A DNA stretch of 64,000 bases from Gnetum montanum. Lineage: Eukaryota > Streptophyta > Gnetopsida > Gnetales > Gnetaceae. Shown here one piece after another: positions 21,039-33,179 of this stretch. Within the stretch, counting starts at the first letter, position 1; every line of letters starts with the position of its first letter. Where the stretch lies: NCBI GenBank assembly GCA_015680685.1, contig MNCI01029492.1, positions 1,035,716-1,099,715 of the forward strand, given 5' to 3'. The notes below the pieces were generated by a model. It did no database searches. It had not been told where the DNA came from and saw only the letters and a list, made by a program, of their open reading frames with translations. The translations under genes were made by a program, and so were the position numbers.

Positions 21039-21878
21039 TGATGAGTGGCGAGGTACCCCTACACTCAACCATACGAATACGAGCATAGCACGCGTGATCT
21101 AGTCAAACTCTATAGACTAAGTGCCTACACGCCTTATGGAACACTTAAGATTAATCATTTCTTATCTTCCCAGACTTACTTGTATTTGTCATGGTGTATG
21201 GTTAAGTAAGTCTGAGGTATATGATTTTTATATCTTTTCTGTTTTATCTCTTATGCTGATAAGGTGAAGGGTGGAGAGACTAATTACTAACTTTAACTAA
21301 CTAACTAAGCCTTAACTAACCTAGCATCAGCATCCATTCCCACCTGCCGTTCACACCCTGAACCGATGCAACCTTGGTTACCAAACGTTAGTCGTTGCTG
21401 GGATCACCAAGCATAACGCATGTGCTCGAAGCAGTCGTACTGAAGCACTTAACTAGGAGAGAAGGGTTGAGAGAGAATTAATCAACTAATAAATCATTTA
21501 AATGGTAAACAATAAATAATAGTAAATAAAGTCCTATTTAGCCTATTCCATGCACTGCAAGGTTTATCCAAGAAGTTCGTCTTTATTTCCGTACACAAAC
21601 TTGTGTCCAGGTACAATATTTGCTCCAATAAAGATCTGTTTACTTTGGAGCTCCTATTGCGAGCACATGGAAATTATTCTATCTCTGGAGAGGTAAAATT
21701 GCCAGAGTTTCGCTATGGTCTAGGCCTAGAATGAGAAACAAGGGAGAGCCACCTCTTATTTATAGATTTGGCGACGGACCGCGATATCATGTACGCAATA
21801 TCGCAAGCGATGACACAATATCATGTACGTGATATCGCGTACATGATATCGCGGCCCATGCGATATCATATCCCATCA
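21039..21878 (-). repeat. 3' LTR of element 1
   Basis: 840 bp, TGATGAGTGGCGAGG to ATCCCATCA. The U3 array has six cores (21783, 21797, 21817, 21831, 21845, 21862), fewer than the ten in its 5' partner. Confidence 0.9.
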
Positions 21879-21892
21879 TACCCCCATGACTG
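21879..21892 (-). promoter_or_regulatory. polypurine tract of element 1
   Basis: The minus strand reads TTCAGTCATGGGGGTA at the LTR border, identical to element 2. Confidence 0.75.
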
Positions 21893-24074
21893 AATAAAAA
21901 CTCGTCCTCAAGTTCCTTACAAAATATTGGGATGGTATGGGATTATTAACTCAAAATGGAACTAATGGCATGACATGTGAATGGATCATCATTACAAGAC
22001 AAGACAAAATTGGTGTTCACAACAACAAGAGTGAATACTTTATACATTTAACATCAGGCCTTATTTGGCAGCTGAGAGAGAGAGAGAGAGAGAGAGAGAA
22101 GTTTTGCTGCTGCCAACGCCAAGATTGCGCCTTTTTTTGTCCATCCATAAGCACGCCATCGATCTTGCTCCTTGCATAACTGCTTCAGCACTGCTCCATT
22201 CCAAGTGTTCTCTCCAGATCCAATCCATTGTTGTATGATTGCCATCTACACACACAACATAGTCTTATATTAGCAAGGGTAAATGAATCACAATGTAGTT
22301 GATACCTTGCTTCTGTGAAAGGTCCATTGGCTGAGTTGTGGCATGGCTGATACGGATCTAGAGATATATTCATGGTGACTACCGAAGGTGTAGGGGTTAG
22401 GAGAAAATCAAAAAAATTTGGGTTTGGACCCCCATGACTAAGAGCGAACCTCCAATAGCGATAGAATGGAGAAAGAAAAAAGAATAAGAAATATGGAGAA
22501 AAAGAGACAACTATGACATCAATGAAATGGATGTCAAGATGGAAATGAACAAAATAAAATGGATTGCAAAAATGTTAAGGGAAAGAAAATGGTGCACCAA
22601 ATAGGAATGTTAGTGGGTCCTCCCCAAAGTAGGCTCATGCCCTTAATGCCCTGACAAACCCACATTCAAAGAGTCTGTAGGCTCTAGGAATGTCATTTAG
22701 AACAAGAGTTAAAGTCTTAACTACAAGAATTTACCAAAAAGAAAAAAATGCATCCACCAAGATATACACTAATGATACAACCGACAATGAGGTGAACAAT
22801 GGAGAGAAGGATGGAGAGAAGAGAATGGAATCGAATCCCAACAACAAGGTGGTGTACAGCCCCTAGTGTAGTTCATGATTAATGTGACTTAGGAGATCCC
22901 ATTCCAAGTCTAGCCTTAAACAAACCACATCCAGTGATTTCGCATTAATGCATACAGCCAATCCATCCTCTTAAAGTAACAAGAATTCCTTCACCCAAGA
23001 GCCACCACCATTCCGATGAAACGAAGGAGGAGAGAATGGGAAGCGAGAAGGGCCTTAGTTAGAGGAAACATTTTTATTTTAGTTCCATAACCAGTTCTTG
23101 TAGCCCAAATGGCTATTTTGTCTAAGGGATGTGCTTTGAATTCTCACTATTTTTTTTATATGTTTGTGCGTGAGAACCACACCATGCAAAGACTTTGTTA
23201 TTTTTATTAACTCAGCTTACCGATAATTGGGTAACGTCGAAGCAGTAAGAAAACTCAAGAAGAAAACATCCAAGCACCCAAGAGAATGGCCAACACAAAT
23301 GCATCTTTGAGTTCTTCCTTAGTTTGAGAAATGCCCAGTCACTGATTCATTATAGTTCTTATTATGAAAGGGACTATACATTTCCAAGCCAAGAGAGATC
23401 ATAGAAAATTGTGGATGTATGGATGAAGTGGACTCATTGCCTACTATATCAAAAGAAACATACCTTAGTATCAACATCATAAATTAAAGGTAAAAACCAA
23501 ACATTAGCAATCAATAGGAAAACAGTTCATACCATCATTAAGAACACTTATTAAATGACAAACTTATAAGGTGGATAACACACACACACATACACACAGA
23601 ATGAAAAAGTATAATGATGTTGTAAAACAAAAATAAGAAAAGTTAAAGAAATTTGTAAAACAAAAACGTGCAAAACAAAAATGTGTAAAACAAAAATTAA
23701 AAAGAACTGAGGGCCCCAAATGATTAGTATAGGTGGCCATCTCCCCCATAACTTAATGGAAAGGGAGAGATCCGAAATAATGAGCACCTATTTAAATTTC
23801 TTAGAAGTGTCCAACTTCTCCCAATTGATGTTCTAAGGTTAAGGGGTGGAAGTTGGCGATGCTCATATTCCAATGTATCTATGCTTTTGTTATGGGCATG
23901 AGTTGTTTCCCCAGTTCGTTCCATGCATGTTGGTGGGTTGCTCTTTCGATTAGCTATCAACCATGGGGTATCCACTTGTTGTGTGGTTGCTACATATAGG
24001 CACCTTTGTCTTAGAGTTTCTAGGGCACACCGGTTGCATGCAAGAGATGTTAAATTTCACATCACCCATGATTC
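21893..24074 (-). other. 3' noncoding region of element 1
   Basis: Colinear with 14306-16503 of element 2. It holds a GA microsatellite (about 22076-22099), a polypurine-like site AGTCATGGGGGTCC near 22430, an acceptor-like stretch near 22260, the repeat GTGCTTTGAATTCTCA near 23132, a CA microsatellite (23578-23600), and a second polypurine-like site AGTTATGGGGGAGAT near 23743. No gene. Confidence 0.55.
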
Positions 24075-24620
24075 CTACATGTCATCATCCTCTGAGTCAC
24101 TGTATTTGATGCATGAAACTTTCTTCTTCTCAATCTTTCCATAAATGTTTACCTTAGATATTTCCAAGGAAAGATCGTGAATTCCTAGGCATGCGTCTAT
24201 TGTGCTTAGCCATGCCCTTCCCATTATAATTGGGAAATCCCCTTCATTGTTGTTAACTTCTATCACCAGGAAATCAGTTGGGTATGACCAACCATGCACA
24301 GTGGTAACAATGTCATCCACCAATCCTAAGGGAATGGTGATGGACTAGTCAGCCATCTCTAGTTGAATATTTCTCTTCTTGAGTTGGGGCAAGTTCCAGG
24401 CTTGATACATTTCTCGTGAGATTAAGTTGACTCCGGAACCTGAGTCAAGAAGAGCCTTATGAGGTTCATTGCCGATGACTTGGAGGTAGATTAAGGGACT
24501 TACAGGGTCAGAGAATTTCCTGGGAAGGTGGCCTACCTTTATCTAGTCGGTAACGGTATGTGTTAACATAACCATATGCGTTGAGCTCTGTTGTTGGTTT
24601 GAAAGGGGCTCTGAAGCCTT
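24075..24620 (-). pseudogene. aspartic protease of element 1
   Basis: The active site is intact (ALLDSGSGVNLISREMYQAW, about 24455-24395) and so is FPIIMGRAWLSTIDA. A TAG stop near 24347 breaks the frame where element 2 has a glutamine (ADQSITIPLG). Same role as in element 2; probably inactive. Confidence 0.75.
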
Positions 24621-24759
24621 ATGTGTTGGAGGAGTGTACATAGACTCAACCGCTTGTGGTTGTGAGAGCTTGTCTGGGCTTTTGGTTCTAAAGAAAGGTC
24701 TTCTCTTCTTGCAGTTTTCAAAACCAATAGCAGGTTGAAGGTTTACAGCTCTCATAGCA

Positions 24760-27099
24760 TTACGTTGCTATGGTTGAGTGGGGAGTTCCCCTTGCATTGT
24801 TGGAGTAGGAGGTATTGGAACTAACGGTGTGAGAGAGGCAGATGGATTTGGAGGATGGTATGGATGTGGAGTGTCTCCCAGAGGAGAGGGAGTCCTTCTA
24901 AAGTACTCCCGAACTTGGTAGTAACGTTGTGGAGCTGTGTGACCCATAGAGTCACTTGGAGAAACTGGATGCTACACGTAGTAGCCATATGGGTCTGGTT
25001 ATTGGTAAGGGTATTGTTGTCTAGTCGGTGGCATCCCCCATGACTATGGGTGTTTCCACTACTGATGTTGCCCAATAGGTTGTGGCGGATTTTCACTTGG
25101 ATAGTACATTAACGGTTGGTGGAATTACCTTGGGTTACCTTGGGGATAAGGTAACCTTCAGGGTGTCTACCGTCTGTTAAGCCTCAGGTTGAGTGCATAC
25201 ACCCCAAACTCCTGTAGATGTGAGATGATTGGACAACATCACTTAGGATGTTCATATTGGTAGATCTCACATCCACCATCATTTTCTGTGTCCGAATCCA
25301 CAATCTCATCGAAGATATTCATTTTTCCCTTACCCTTGTCACGTGCATGACCTAAATCTCTCTGCTTTTTCTTGTCCTTGTCACGACTTCATTCCTCCTT
25401 AGATTCCTCTACGATTTTCAGGATAGTTTCAATTTTACTATCTAAGGAGCTCCATATTTCATCTACCTTAGTTGATACTTCCATTGTTAACTTTTGAAGT
25501 GGCAAGGTTTTTCTATTCACCAACTCTTCGAGTGGTGACTCATCCTCTTCATCATAGAATCTCACCCCCTCTTCTGAAGGGAAGGATTGTGGTTGTACTC
25601 TTCCATGCTTTCTCTTTTCCATAGCTTCCCTTCTTCTTTGGCTACTTGCTCCAACAATCTGTGAATTTCATGGGATCTAAGTTCTGATAATCTCCCTTGG
25701 GCATAATTCCCAAGGGTTCTCCTAGTTTCGTGTCTTAGCCAATCTATGAGGTAGCCTAGTTGATCCCATTGTGCATAACCATGGCCCGAGCAATGATGTA
25801 ACAATGCGTAGTAGCAGCCCATGGCAGCATCCAAGGGTTCATGAGTACCTTGCTTCCATCCTTGGATCTATTTACGCAAGTTAGACACTATGGAGTACAT
25901 TTGATATTTATCATTGAAAAACTCTAACATAGTACTCCATCTCCTAATGGTTTCCGGTTCTAAGGACTAGTACCAACTCTCTGCTTCCTTTATGAGTGCC
26001 CTAGGAAACAACTTTAGTTTCTGCCACTCATTTTCTATGTTTTGCAAGGCGCTGGCATCGTGGAATGCCTGTAAATGATTTTTCGGATCAATGTTATATC
26101 CCCCTTCGAAGCATGGGATGTTGTTCATGTCAAGTCTTTTGATCCAACTATCTTTTTGATGCCTTGTTGGTATTCTTACTACCTCTGTGATATCTAGCAT
26201 ACTTCGGGTGGCAAGTAGGGGTTCGTCATGATCATCTCTCTCATAACGTCTATGATGTCTACATTGTTCCCTACTTTCCCTTCTACCATGCCTAGACTCT
26301 CTAGACTGTCCTCATCCTCTCTCTTGACTCTCTCGTCGAGGTCTCTCATTTCACTTACCCTTATCCTTACCATTATGCTCTTTATAACTGCACCCAGATG
26401 TGGAAGGAGAGGGTGAATGATGTGATGAAGGGGAAGAAGAAGGAGAACCATAGTCGTGACGATGTTTCTCACCTTCTCTTTGGTGGCTTTGGCCTTGATC
26501 GTGATGACGATCTGAGTGCCCATCCTTGTCATGTGTTTTCGTTCCCTCAGTGAACAGTTGCCATTCACGGGGATCAAAACTAGGGTTTTGTATTGTGGAG
26601 CGTATCTTCTGATACCCCACCTCCTCACTATCGTTAGGAGGGGGAACATCATTTGATGGAGAACCCATTATAAGTGGTTCACCATCTCCAATTTCACTTA
26701 GGACGTGCGGGACCCCTTTGCCCTTCAACAATGTATGGTGGCTCTCCTGCCTCAAGTCCCTTAAACGTTTTGCTTTTGTGGGATGATAATCCCTTGTGTC
26801 AAAATTGCCTATAACGTATTCAGCATATAGCTGTGTCATGCCTATCTGTGCAAGAGCACAGAGAAGCATGTCAGGGACTACCTGATCTGGAGGTAACACT
26901 ATGTTACCTTGAAAATCTCTCCAACACAGTTGTTTGTCCTAATGGAGGATAAAGGTAAAATCTGGAATATACTCATTGGGATGGGTATATACCACTCGGC
27001 ATTGTTGAGGAACTGGCGAATTTTGGTTATGTGTTTTAGACTACTGACTGTTTCTTGTATGATCCCTAGGTGGTGAAGTGCTCTTTGAGAAGAAGACAT
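24760..27099 (-). pseudogene. gag of element 1
   Basis: It starts MSSSQRALHH at 27099. Long segments remain open: 26899-26351 with LPPDQVVPDMLLCALAQIG and a Ser/His-rich basic region; 26200-25967 with HLQAFHDASALQNIENEWQK; and 25834-25389 with DAAMGCYYALLHHC, RRTLGNYAQGRLSELRSHE and a heptad-like stretch (KLTMEVSTKVDEIWSSLDSK). Near 25270-25230 is a Cys/His cluster (CEIYQYEHPK, then CCP), followed by a Pro/Tyr/Gln-rich tail. Stops and frame changes inactivate it. It is the capsid/nucleocapsid-type protein of an Athila-like gypsy element. Confidence 0.8.
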
Positions 27100-27225
27100 C
27101 TTAGTTTAATTCGGTATGATGATTAACCATTATATAAATTTTTGTTTAATTAACCCTAAGGGTTCGTTTAAGCTCCCAATGATGTGAGTGATCTCCTATG
27201 TTCTACTTAGCGCACAAACACTTAG

Positions 27226-27244
27226 TCCCCGGCAACGGTGCCAA
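27226..27244 (-). promoter_or_regulatory. primer binding site of element 1
   Basis: The minus strand reads TTGGCACCGTTGCCGGGGA, the tRNA-Asp type, abutting the 5' LTR. Confidence 0.85.
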
Positions 27245-28158
27245 TGATGAGTGGAGAGGTACCCCTACACTCAACCATATGAATACGAGCATAGCATGCT
27301 TGATCTGGTCGAACTCCGCAGACTAAGTGCCTACACACCTTATGGAACACTGAAGGTTAATCATTCGTTGTCTTCCCAAACTTACTTGTATTTGTCACGA
27401 TGTATGGTTAAGTAAGTCTGAGGTATATGATTTTTATATCTTTTCTGTTTTATCTCCTATGTTGATAAGGTGAAGGTTGGAGAGACTAATTACTAACTTT
27501 AACTAACTAACTAAGCCTTAACTAACCTAGCATTAGCATCCATTCCCACTTACCATTCACACCTTGAATCGATGCAACCTTGGTTACCAAACGCTAGTCG
27601 TTGCTGGGATCACCAAGCGTAACGCACATGCTCGAAGCAGTCGTACTAAAGCACTTAACTAGGAGAGAAGAGTTGAGAAAGAATTAATCAACTAATAAAG
27701 AATTTAAATGGTAAACAATAAATAACAGTAAATAAAGTCCTATTTACTCTAATCCATGCACTGCAAGGTTTATCCAAGAAGTTCGTCTTTATTTCCGTAC
27801 ACAAACTTGTGTTCAGGTACAATATTTGCTCCAATAAAGATCCGTTCACTTTGGAGCTCCTACTGCGGGCACATGGAAATTATTATATCTCTGGAGAGGT
27901 AAAACTGCCAGAGTTTCGCTAAGGTCTAGGCCTAGAATGAGAAACAAGGGAGAGCTACCTCTTATTTATAGATTTGACAGTGGACCACGATATCGCGTAC
28001 GCGATATCGTGGGGGATGACGTGATATCGCGTGGGATGCGATATTGCGGCGGACGTGATATTGCGTACCCGATATCGTGGGGGACGACATGATATCGCGT
28101 GGGATGCAATAATGCGGTGGACGCGATATCGCGGCCCATGCGATATCGCATCCCATCA
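27245..28158 (-). repeat. 5' LTR of element 1
   Basis: 914 bp, starting TGATGAGTGGAGAGGTACCCC. It is 74 bp longer than the 3' LTR, mainly through the U3 array. The TATA box reads CTATAAATAAGAGG on minus (about 27958-27971). Confidence 0.9.
27986..28158 (-). repeat. 68-bp higher-order GATATC array in U3
   Basis: Ten cores start at 27989, 28003, 28023, 28040, 28057, 28071, 28091, 28108, 28125 and 28142. Spacing is 14, 20, 17, 17, 14, 20, 17, 17, 17. Bases 27986-28053 and 28054-28121 are two copies of a 68-bp unit that match at most positions. The usual core is the palindrome CGCGATATCGCG, and a linker TGGGGGA or TGGGATG recurs. Confidence 0.93.
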
Positions 28159-28163
28159 CGGTG

Positions 28164-31149
28164 GAAAATAGTTTAAAAAGAAATAAATAGGACAAAAATG
28201 ATTTTTTTTTTTCAAAAAATAAGAAACCTAATTCATAGGGAATGAGACAACAAAAAGGAGAAGTGGTGAATATAAGAAAGATGCATAATATATATATGTT
28301 ATCTTATATACATAACATATTTTCTTATATTTTAAACTACTTTTCTTGTATTCACATGCTTTTATTGCCTTACTTTTTAAAAAATTTTGATTCTTAGTTA
28401 ATTTTTTCTATAAGCATTTTCATAAGTTAATTTCCTCATTTTCTCTTCCTATTACTACTCTGAACATTTAACACTTATAACATGCACACTGGAACTCCAA
28501 ATCATATTCCATTTGAACCTATAGAATCCTCATTAAGTTTCCTACTAAATTGTATGTTGAAATCTCATCCAAACATGACTTATCATAGTTGCCGAGTTCA
28601 AATGCTAAAACTTTTATAGTATTTCACCAAACTAGAAAATGTGATATCTTGAGATCCGTAACTACAATTTTGGTGAATCAAGGATTGAAATCTATGTTTT
28701 CAAACATCTTAGACACATTTGTAAGGTTAGATTCTAGGTGTGACATCATCCTAAGGTACTTCCTGAATAAAAATGATTTATACAATATTTAATTATAATT
28801 AAAAATGAACTCCAAATCCTAGTTTAATGATAAAAAGTAACAAGGGATATGGTCTTGGCAGGGCTAGGATCCAAATTTGCTTTATGAATAGAGTATTATC
28901 TAACCACATGTCCATAATAAAATAAGAAAGATGCATAATTAAATGTGCATAATAAAGATTAAATATACATAACTGAATGTGCATAAGGAGTAAAATAGGC
29001 ATAGGTAAATACTTGTAAAGGCATGATAACTAATAGAAAGAAAGTCTTCCTAGGATAATTGGATTTCAACATTTAATCATAACATATATAGTAGATCCAT
29101 GATTGAGCTCCAATAGAATTAAAACAAAGGATACAAAACTTTAACAAAATATCATAGCAAGTAGATTGCATTAACTTACGTAAGAACCTAACAACAACAA
29201 TAGCAACAATAATAACTATAATATTAATAGCAATAATGATACATCACTATGATGTTACTAAGAATACCAGAGCTAATCTATTGAAATGCATTTGACAATA
29301 TCAAAGAATTAATCAGATGCATTAAACTAAATAGCTAAACCTTTTCAAATTATTAGGTTATGGCATGAACAAAATCATATTTATTGATTGATATACAATA
29401 CAGCAAAGGTTGCAAGCACAAAGAAATGACTTCACATAAGAAATATCATAACAGCCTTACCAAAAGGAAAATCCATGGTAGATACAAAGAAGTAAAATCC
29501 TATGATCCAATATCATATAAAATAATCAACTAAAAAAATCATAGAATGGAAACCTCAAAAGATAAAACTTAAAATCATAATAAACAAGGAGAATATAATC
29601 ATTATAATACTTTGAAGAATGCTCAAATACTATTTATAACAACATTACCTTGATGTTATCTAGCATCCCAAGGAATTCTCTTAGATCCAATGGATCTAAA
29701 ATGGAAGACTTAGGGGCTAAACCTCTAAGCAAGTAATGCATCTACTTTGTCATCAAGAAAGGAACATGTCATGTAATTGATTCCTCATAAGTTATGTATA
29801 TGCCTCTAGGATAACATATATGAATCCAAACAAGGATAAGTAATTAAGCAAGAAAATAATCCTATAGACATCATTGGTGAGAAATTACAATGTATCTATA
29901 GGGGATGCATCATTCCTAGACTCTTCATGATTTGGCACAAGATTTAACATAGAGCCACGCTCGAACTATCTAATCCAAATTATCCTACATTTTTGCAATC
30001 ATTGCAAAATCAAGTCCCATGCAGTTCTATCAATGAAGAAATAATGAAAGGAACAGAGATGGAAAAACAAGATGGAGCCCTATTATTCCTTATAATTACT
30101 AAGTTAGAGTGACTTTCCAAATAGTTAAGTAATACTAATGAACAACTAAAATTATTCCATGATCCCCAAACCATGGGAAAGAGTAAGGAAAACCATTGAC
30201 CTTGAGATCTTTATGATAGATTGACAATTCTTATGTGAAAATGTTATGCAATGAGATGATAATTCAACTTGTATGCATTAGTTTGTTGATCAACAAATTA
30301 AAATTCAAAGTTATAATTTAAACATGGGATATTTTTTTTAATTTATAAAGGAAAATCTTAAATCTCCTATTCTAAAGTACACTAGAATTTATAGATATAT
30401 AAGAAATAGAAATAATGATGTTGGAATTTAAAACAATTTGATTAAAAGTAAACTACAAGATATATAACGATCCCTTAAGTATTACTAGAACTAACTATGA
30501 CTTGAGCCACCTCTTGGTAAAAGAAATAAGAGAGAGGTAGGGATAGAAAAGGAGGGGGAAGAAGTAGGGGGTTAGTGGAATTGAAACTTTTTAAAATAAT
30601 ATTTTTTCCTAAGATATATAGTCAAATTAGAAATTTATAGGATGGAGATATTAGACTTCAAAAATGAATATTAATATTAAAAAATTCAAAGTACAATAAC
30701 TTAATGAAGAAAGAGTCTAATAAAAGAAGCCAAATGGTTTTGGGGATGCCTTTTTAGGTTTTTATCTTTACAACCAATCATGTAAAACTTTCCCTCTTAA
30801 GTAAGAAAAGGATTAGGCATTATCCTCGTTTAAAAGTACCTTCATGGGTTTTCACTTCTTACTGAAGGGTTTCTTGTAAAAAGAAGAAGAAAACTCTTTT
30901 TGAATTTAAAAAAAAAACTTTAATAAAAAATAAACAAGTAGTAATAAAAGCTAACATAAACAATCAAGGACCAACTTCAGAAATTAAGAAAATCTTATAT
31001 TCAAGACATACAAAAATTTCAAATCTAAAGGAAGAATAAAAATCATGGCACAAGAGAGTAGGACATACCTCCTTCTCCAACTTTGAAAAAATGGCAAAAC
31101 TAAAGAAGGAAATTGGTTTTAAAATCAAAGAAATTCATAAATAAAAATG
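28164..31149. other. long AT-rich stretch without recognisable gene
   Basis: No frame above about 70 codons and no family motif were found. It contains A-rich and simple-sequence parts (AACAATAGCAACAATAATAAC near 29195). Since copia integrase begins at about 31150, some of this may be the gag and 5' part of that copia element, but I could not recognise it. Confidence 0.35.
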
Positions 31150-32042
31150 TGAAATATGCATTCAAGATAAACAAATCAAGTTTCTTCCCACAACTCTAAT
31201 GCAAAGAAGGTAAAAGCCTCTTGAACTTCTTCATCTTTATTTGGTTGATCTTATGCCTACAATTTAAATCAAAGAAGTAGACTACTTTATGGTGATTGTT
31301 GATGACTATACCATATATACTTGGATCTACAACTTAGGAACTAAATATAATCATCATCATTCTAGTCTTCTCCCAACCAAATTAGGTTTGGTACATGAGT
31401 TCTTTTTTATCATTTGCCTCTATAAAGAGCTAGATCTTTGTTTATATGCAGTTTGACCCTTGCCAATTTTTCACAATAACTAGGCCATGTGGCTGCTATG
31501 CATCACCTCTGGAAAATGGCCTATCATGTGCAAGATTTGAAAAATAACTCATGCATAAAATTTAACATGGTTTAATAACCTACTATCAACTTGATGATAA
31601 CCCTCATTTTGTATTTGGTTTTAGGATCGACATTTAAAAAATTCACAAATTTCTACAACTTAATGTAAAACATCATGAATCATGCCATCAAAGCCATAAG
31701 ATCAGGTAGAGAAGGAGAATTTATTAACAAGAATTTTTCATCAAAGTAATTATGCCTATAACATTTAGTTTGATGGTGTAACTAAAAGAAAAAGTAGAAC
31801 TCTTCAAGATATGATGAGATGTCTCCACAAAATGCATACCTCCTAAATGCATATTAGAGTATGACCATAACAATGTTCACATATATTATAATTAGAGTAA
31901 AGAGTAGTAGAAATAAAGATAGATCCCCATATAAATTAATGTATGATAAGATTCCTAACATTTCTTATTTGAAGATTTTTGGATGCGATTACTACGTCGA
32001 AACTTTGAAGCAACTTATAAATAAATTATAGGATAAAGGAAG
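31150..32042 (+). pseudogene. Ty1/copia integrase fragment
   Basis: The plus-strand translation gives the integrase core start (LELLHLYLVDLMPTI, then YFMVIVDDYTIYTWIY, about 31220-31340). It continues with the EGEF block (about 31710) and the C-terminal block SYLKIFGCDYYVETLKQ (about 31960-32015), typical of copia (usually LRVFGC.AYV). There are many stops and gaps. The frame is cut by element 4 at 32043 and continues at 39199 (KCIF..., SKTLAYKCYDTK), so the two parts belong together. Confidence 0.7.
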
Positions 32043-32938
32043 TGATGAGTGATGAGTTACCCCTACACCCAACCATATGAATCACAAAGCATTCACGTGC
32101 AATTAGGTTGAATTCTATAGACTTTATCGTTTCCAATGCACTAACACTTTAGGAAGTGGATCTAGCCTTAAGGTCAATCATTGTCCTCCCAATTACACTT
32201 GTGATGTATGTTGGTATGGTTAAGTGTAACTAAGGCCTCTGATTTTTATCATTTTATATTTTATAGTTTGGTGCTTGAAATGTAGATAAAAGGAGTTTGA
32301 TTAACTAATCTAAATTAACTAATTAACTAGGATTTAACTAATCCTAACATAAGCATCTAATCCCACTTTCTATACACATCTTGAACCCACGTTTTCGCTA
32401 CTCAGCAACCAAGCACTATGCTATTGGGCATACCAAGCAATAACATTATTGGGATTACCAAGTGAATACCTGTTACACTCAAAGTAGTCATACTTATGTG
32501 TGTAATCTATCTGGCTTAATTGTTTATCTAACATAGTAATTGTAAAATAATTATAACTAATTGAAAACATTTAATAAATAATTAGAAATAGTAAATGCAT
32601 AAATAAAATAGCTAATGTATCCAAAGTGCTACAAGGTTTATCAGAAAGCTCGTCTTTATTGCCACACACACTGTTGTGCTTAGGTACAACAATGCTTGAA
32701 TAAAGATTCGTACACTTAATGACTCCTGCTGCTAGCACTCAAGGGAAAAAATTCTAACTTTTGAATGGGAAAAATGCAAGAGCTTCACTACTACTAAAAT
32801 CTAGATTGCCATAAATGTGGCTGGTAGGTGCATATTTATAGGTGACAGATAAACACTATGTTGATGAGGCCTCGTTGACGTAGGATAAGATGCATCGGCA
32901 TAGCCTTGTTGACGTAGCCAACTAGCAACAACTCATCA
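32043..32938 (-). repeat. 3' LTR of element 4 (TGACG-type U3)
   Basis: 896 bp, TGATGAGTGATGAGTTACCCC to CAACTCATCA. U3 has TTGATGAGGCCTCGTTGACG and a second CCTTGTTGACGTAG instead of GATATC palindromes. A TATA-like TATAAATATGCACC lies on minus near 32830. The polypurine tract complement TACCCCCACGATTGAATG follows at 32939. Confidence 0.88.
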
Positions 32939-33179
32939 TACCCCCACGATTGAATGAAAACTTGTCCTTGAGTTCTTTTACAAAATTGGGAAGGTATGGG
33001 ATTATTGACTAACTTTTCTTCAACAAAACAAACTGACTGACTTGAAAAAAGATGAAGTCCCCAAGTGTATGAATCAACACATTACAAAAATTGGGTTGTT
33101 TAGGACACAAAATTGAACACCATGACATAACTGTTTAAAAACTAGACAACACATTCCTTGATGATGTGAAGCTAGTTGG

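Larger units (their letters stand above)
21039..28158 (-). mobile_element. element 1: gag-protease LTR retrotransposon, 7.1 kb
   Basis: A complete 7120-bp insertion flanked by CGGTG (21034-21038 and 28159-28163). It has the same order and the same deletion of RT, RNase H, integrase and ORF3 as element 2, and the same strand, 575 bp away. By eye the first 165 bp of its two LTRs differ at roughly one base in nine, mostly transitions, so the insertion is old. Confidence 0.93.

Noticed and set aside
22037-22255. Minus frames rich in Ser-Leu repeats near 22.1 kb
   Set aside because: Translation of a GA/CT microsatellite in the noncoding region of element 1.
27962-28195. Minus frames over the GATATC array with repeated peptide motifs
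   Set aside because: The peptide repeat follows from the DNA array in U3; there is no start context or homology, and U3 is a promoter region.
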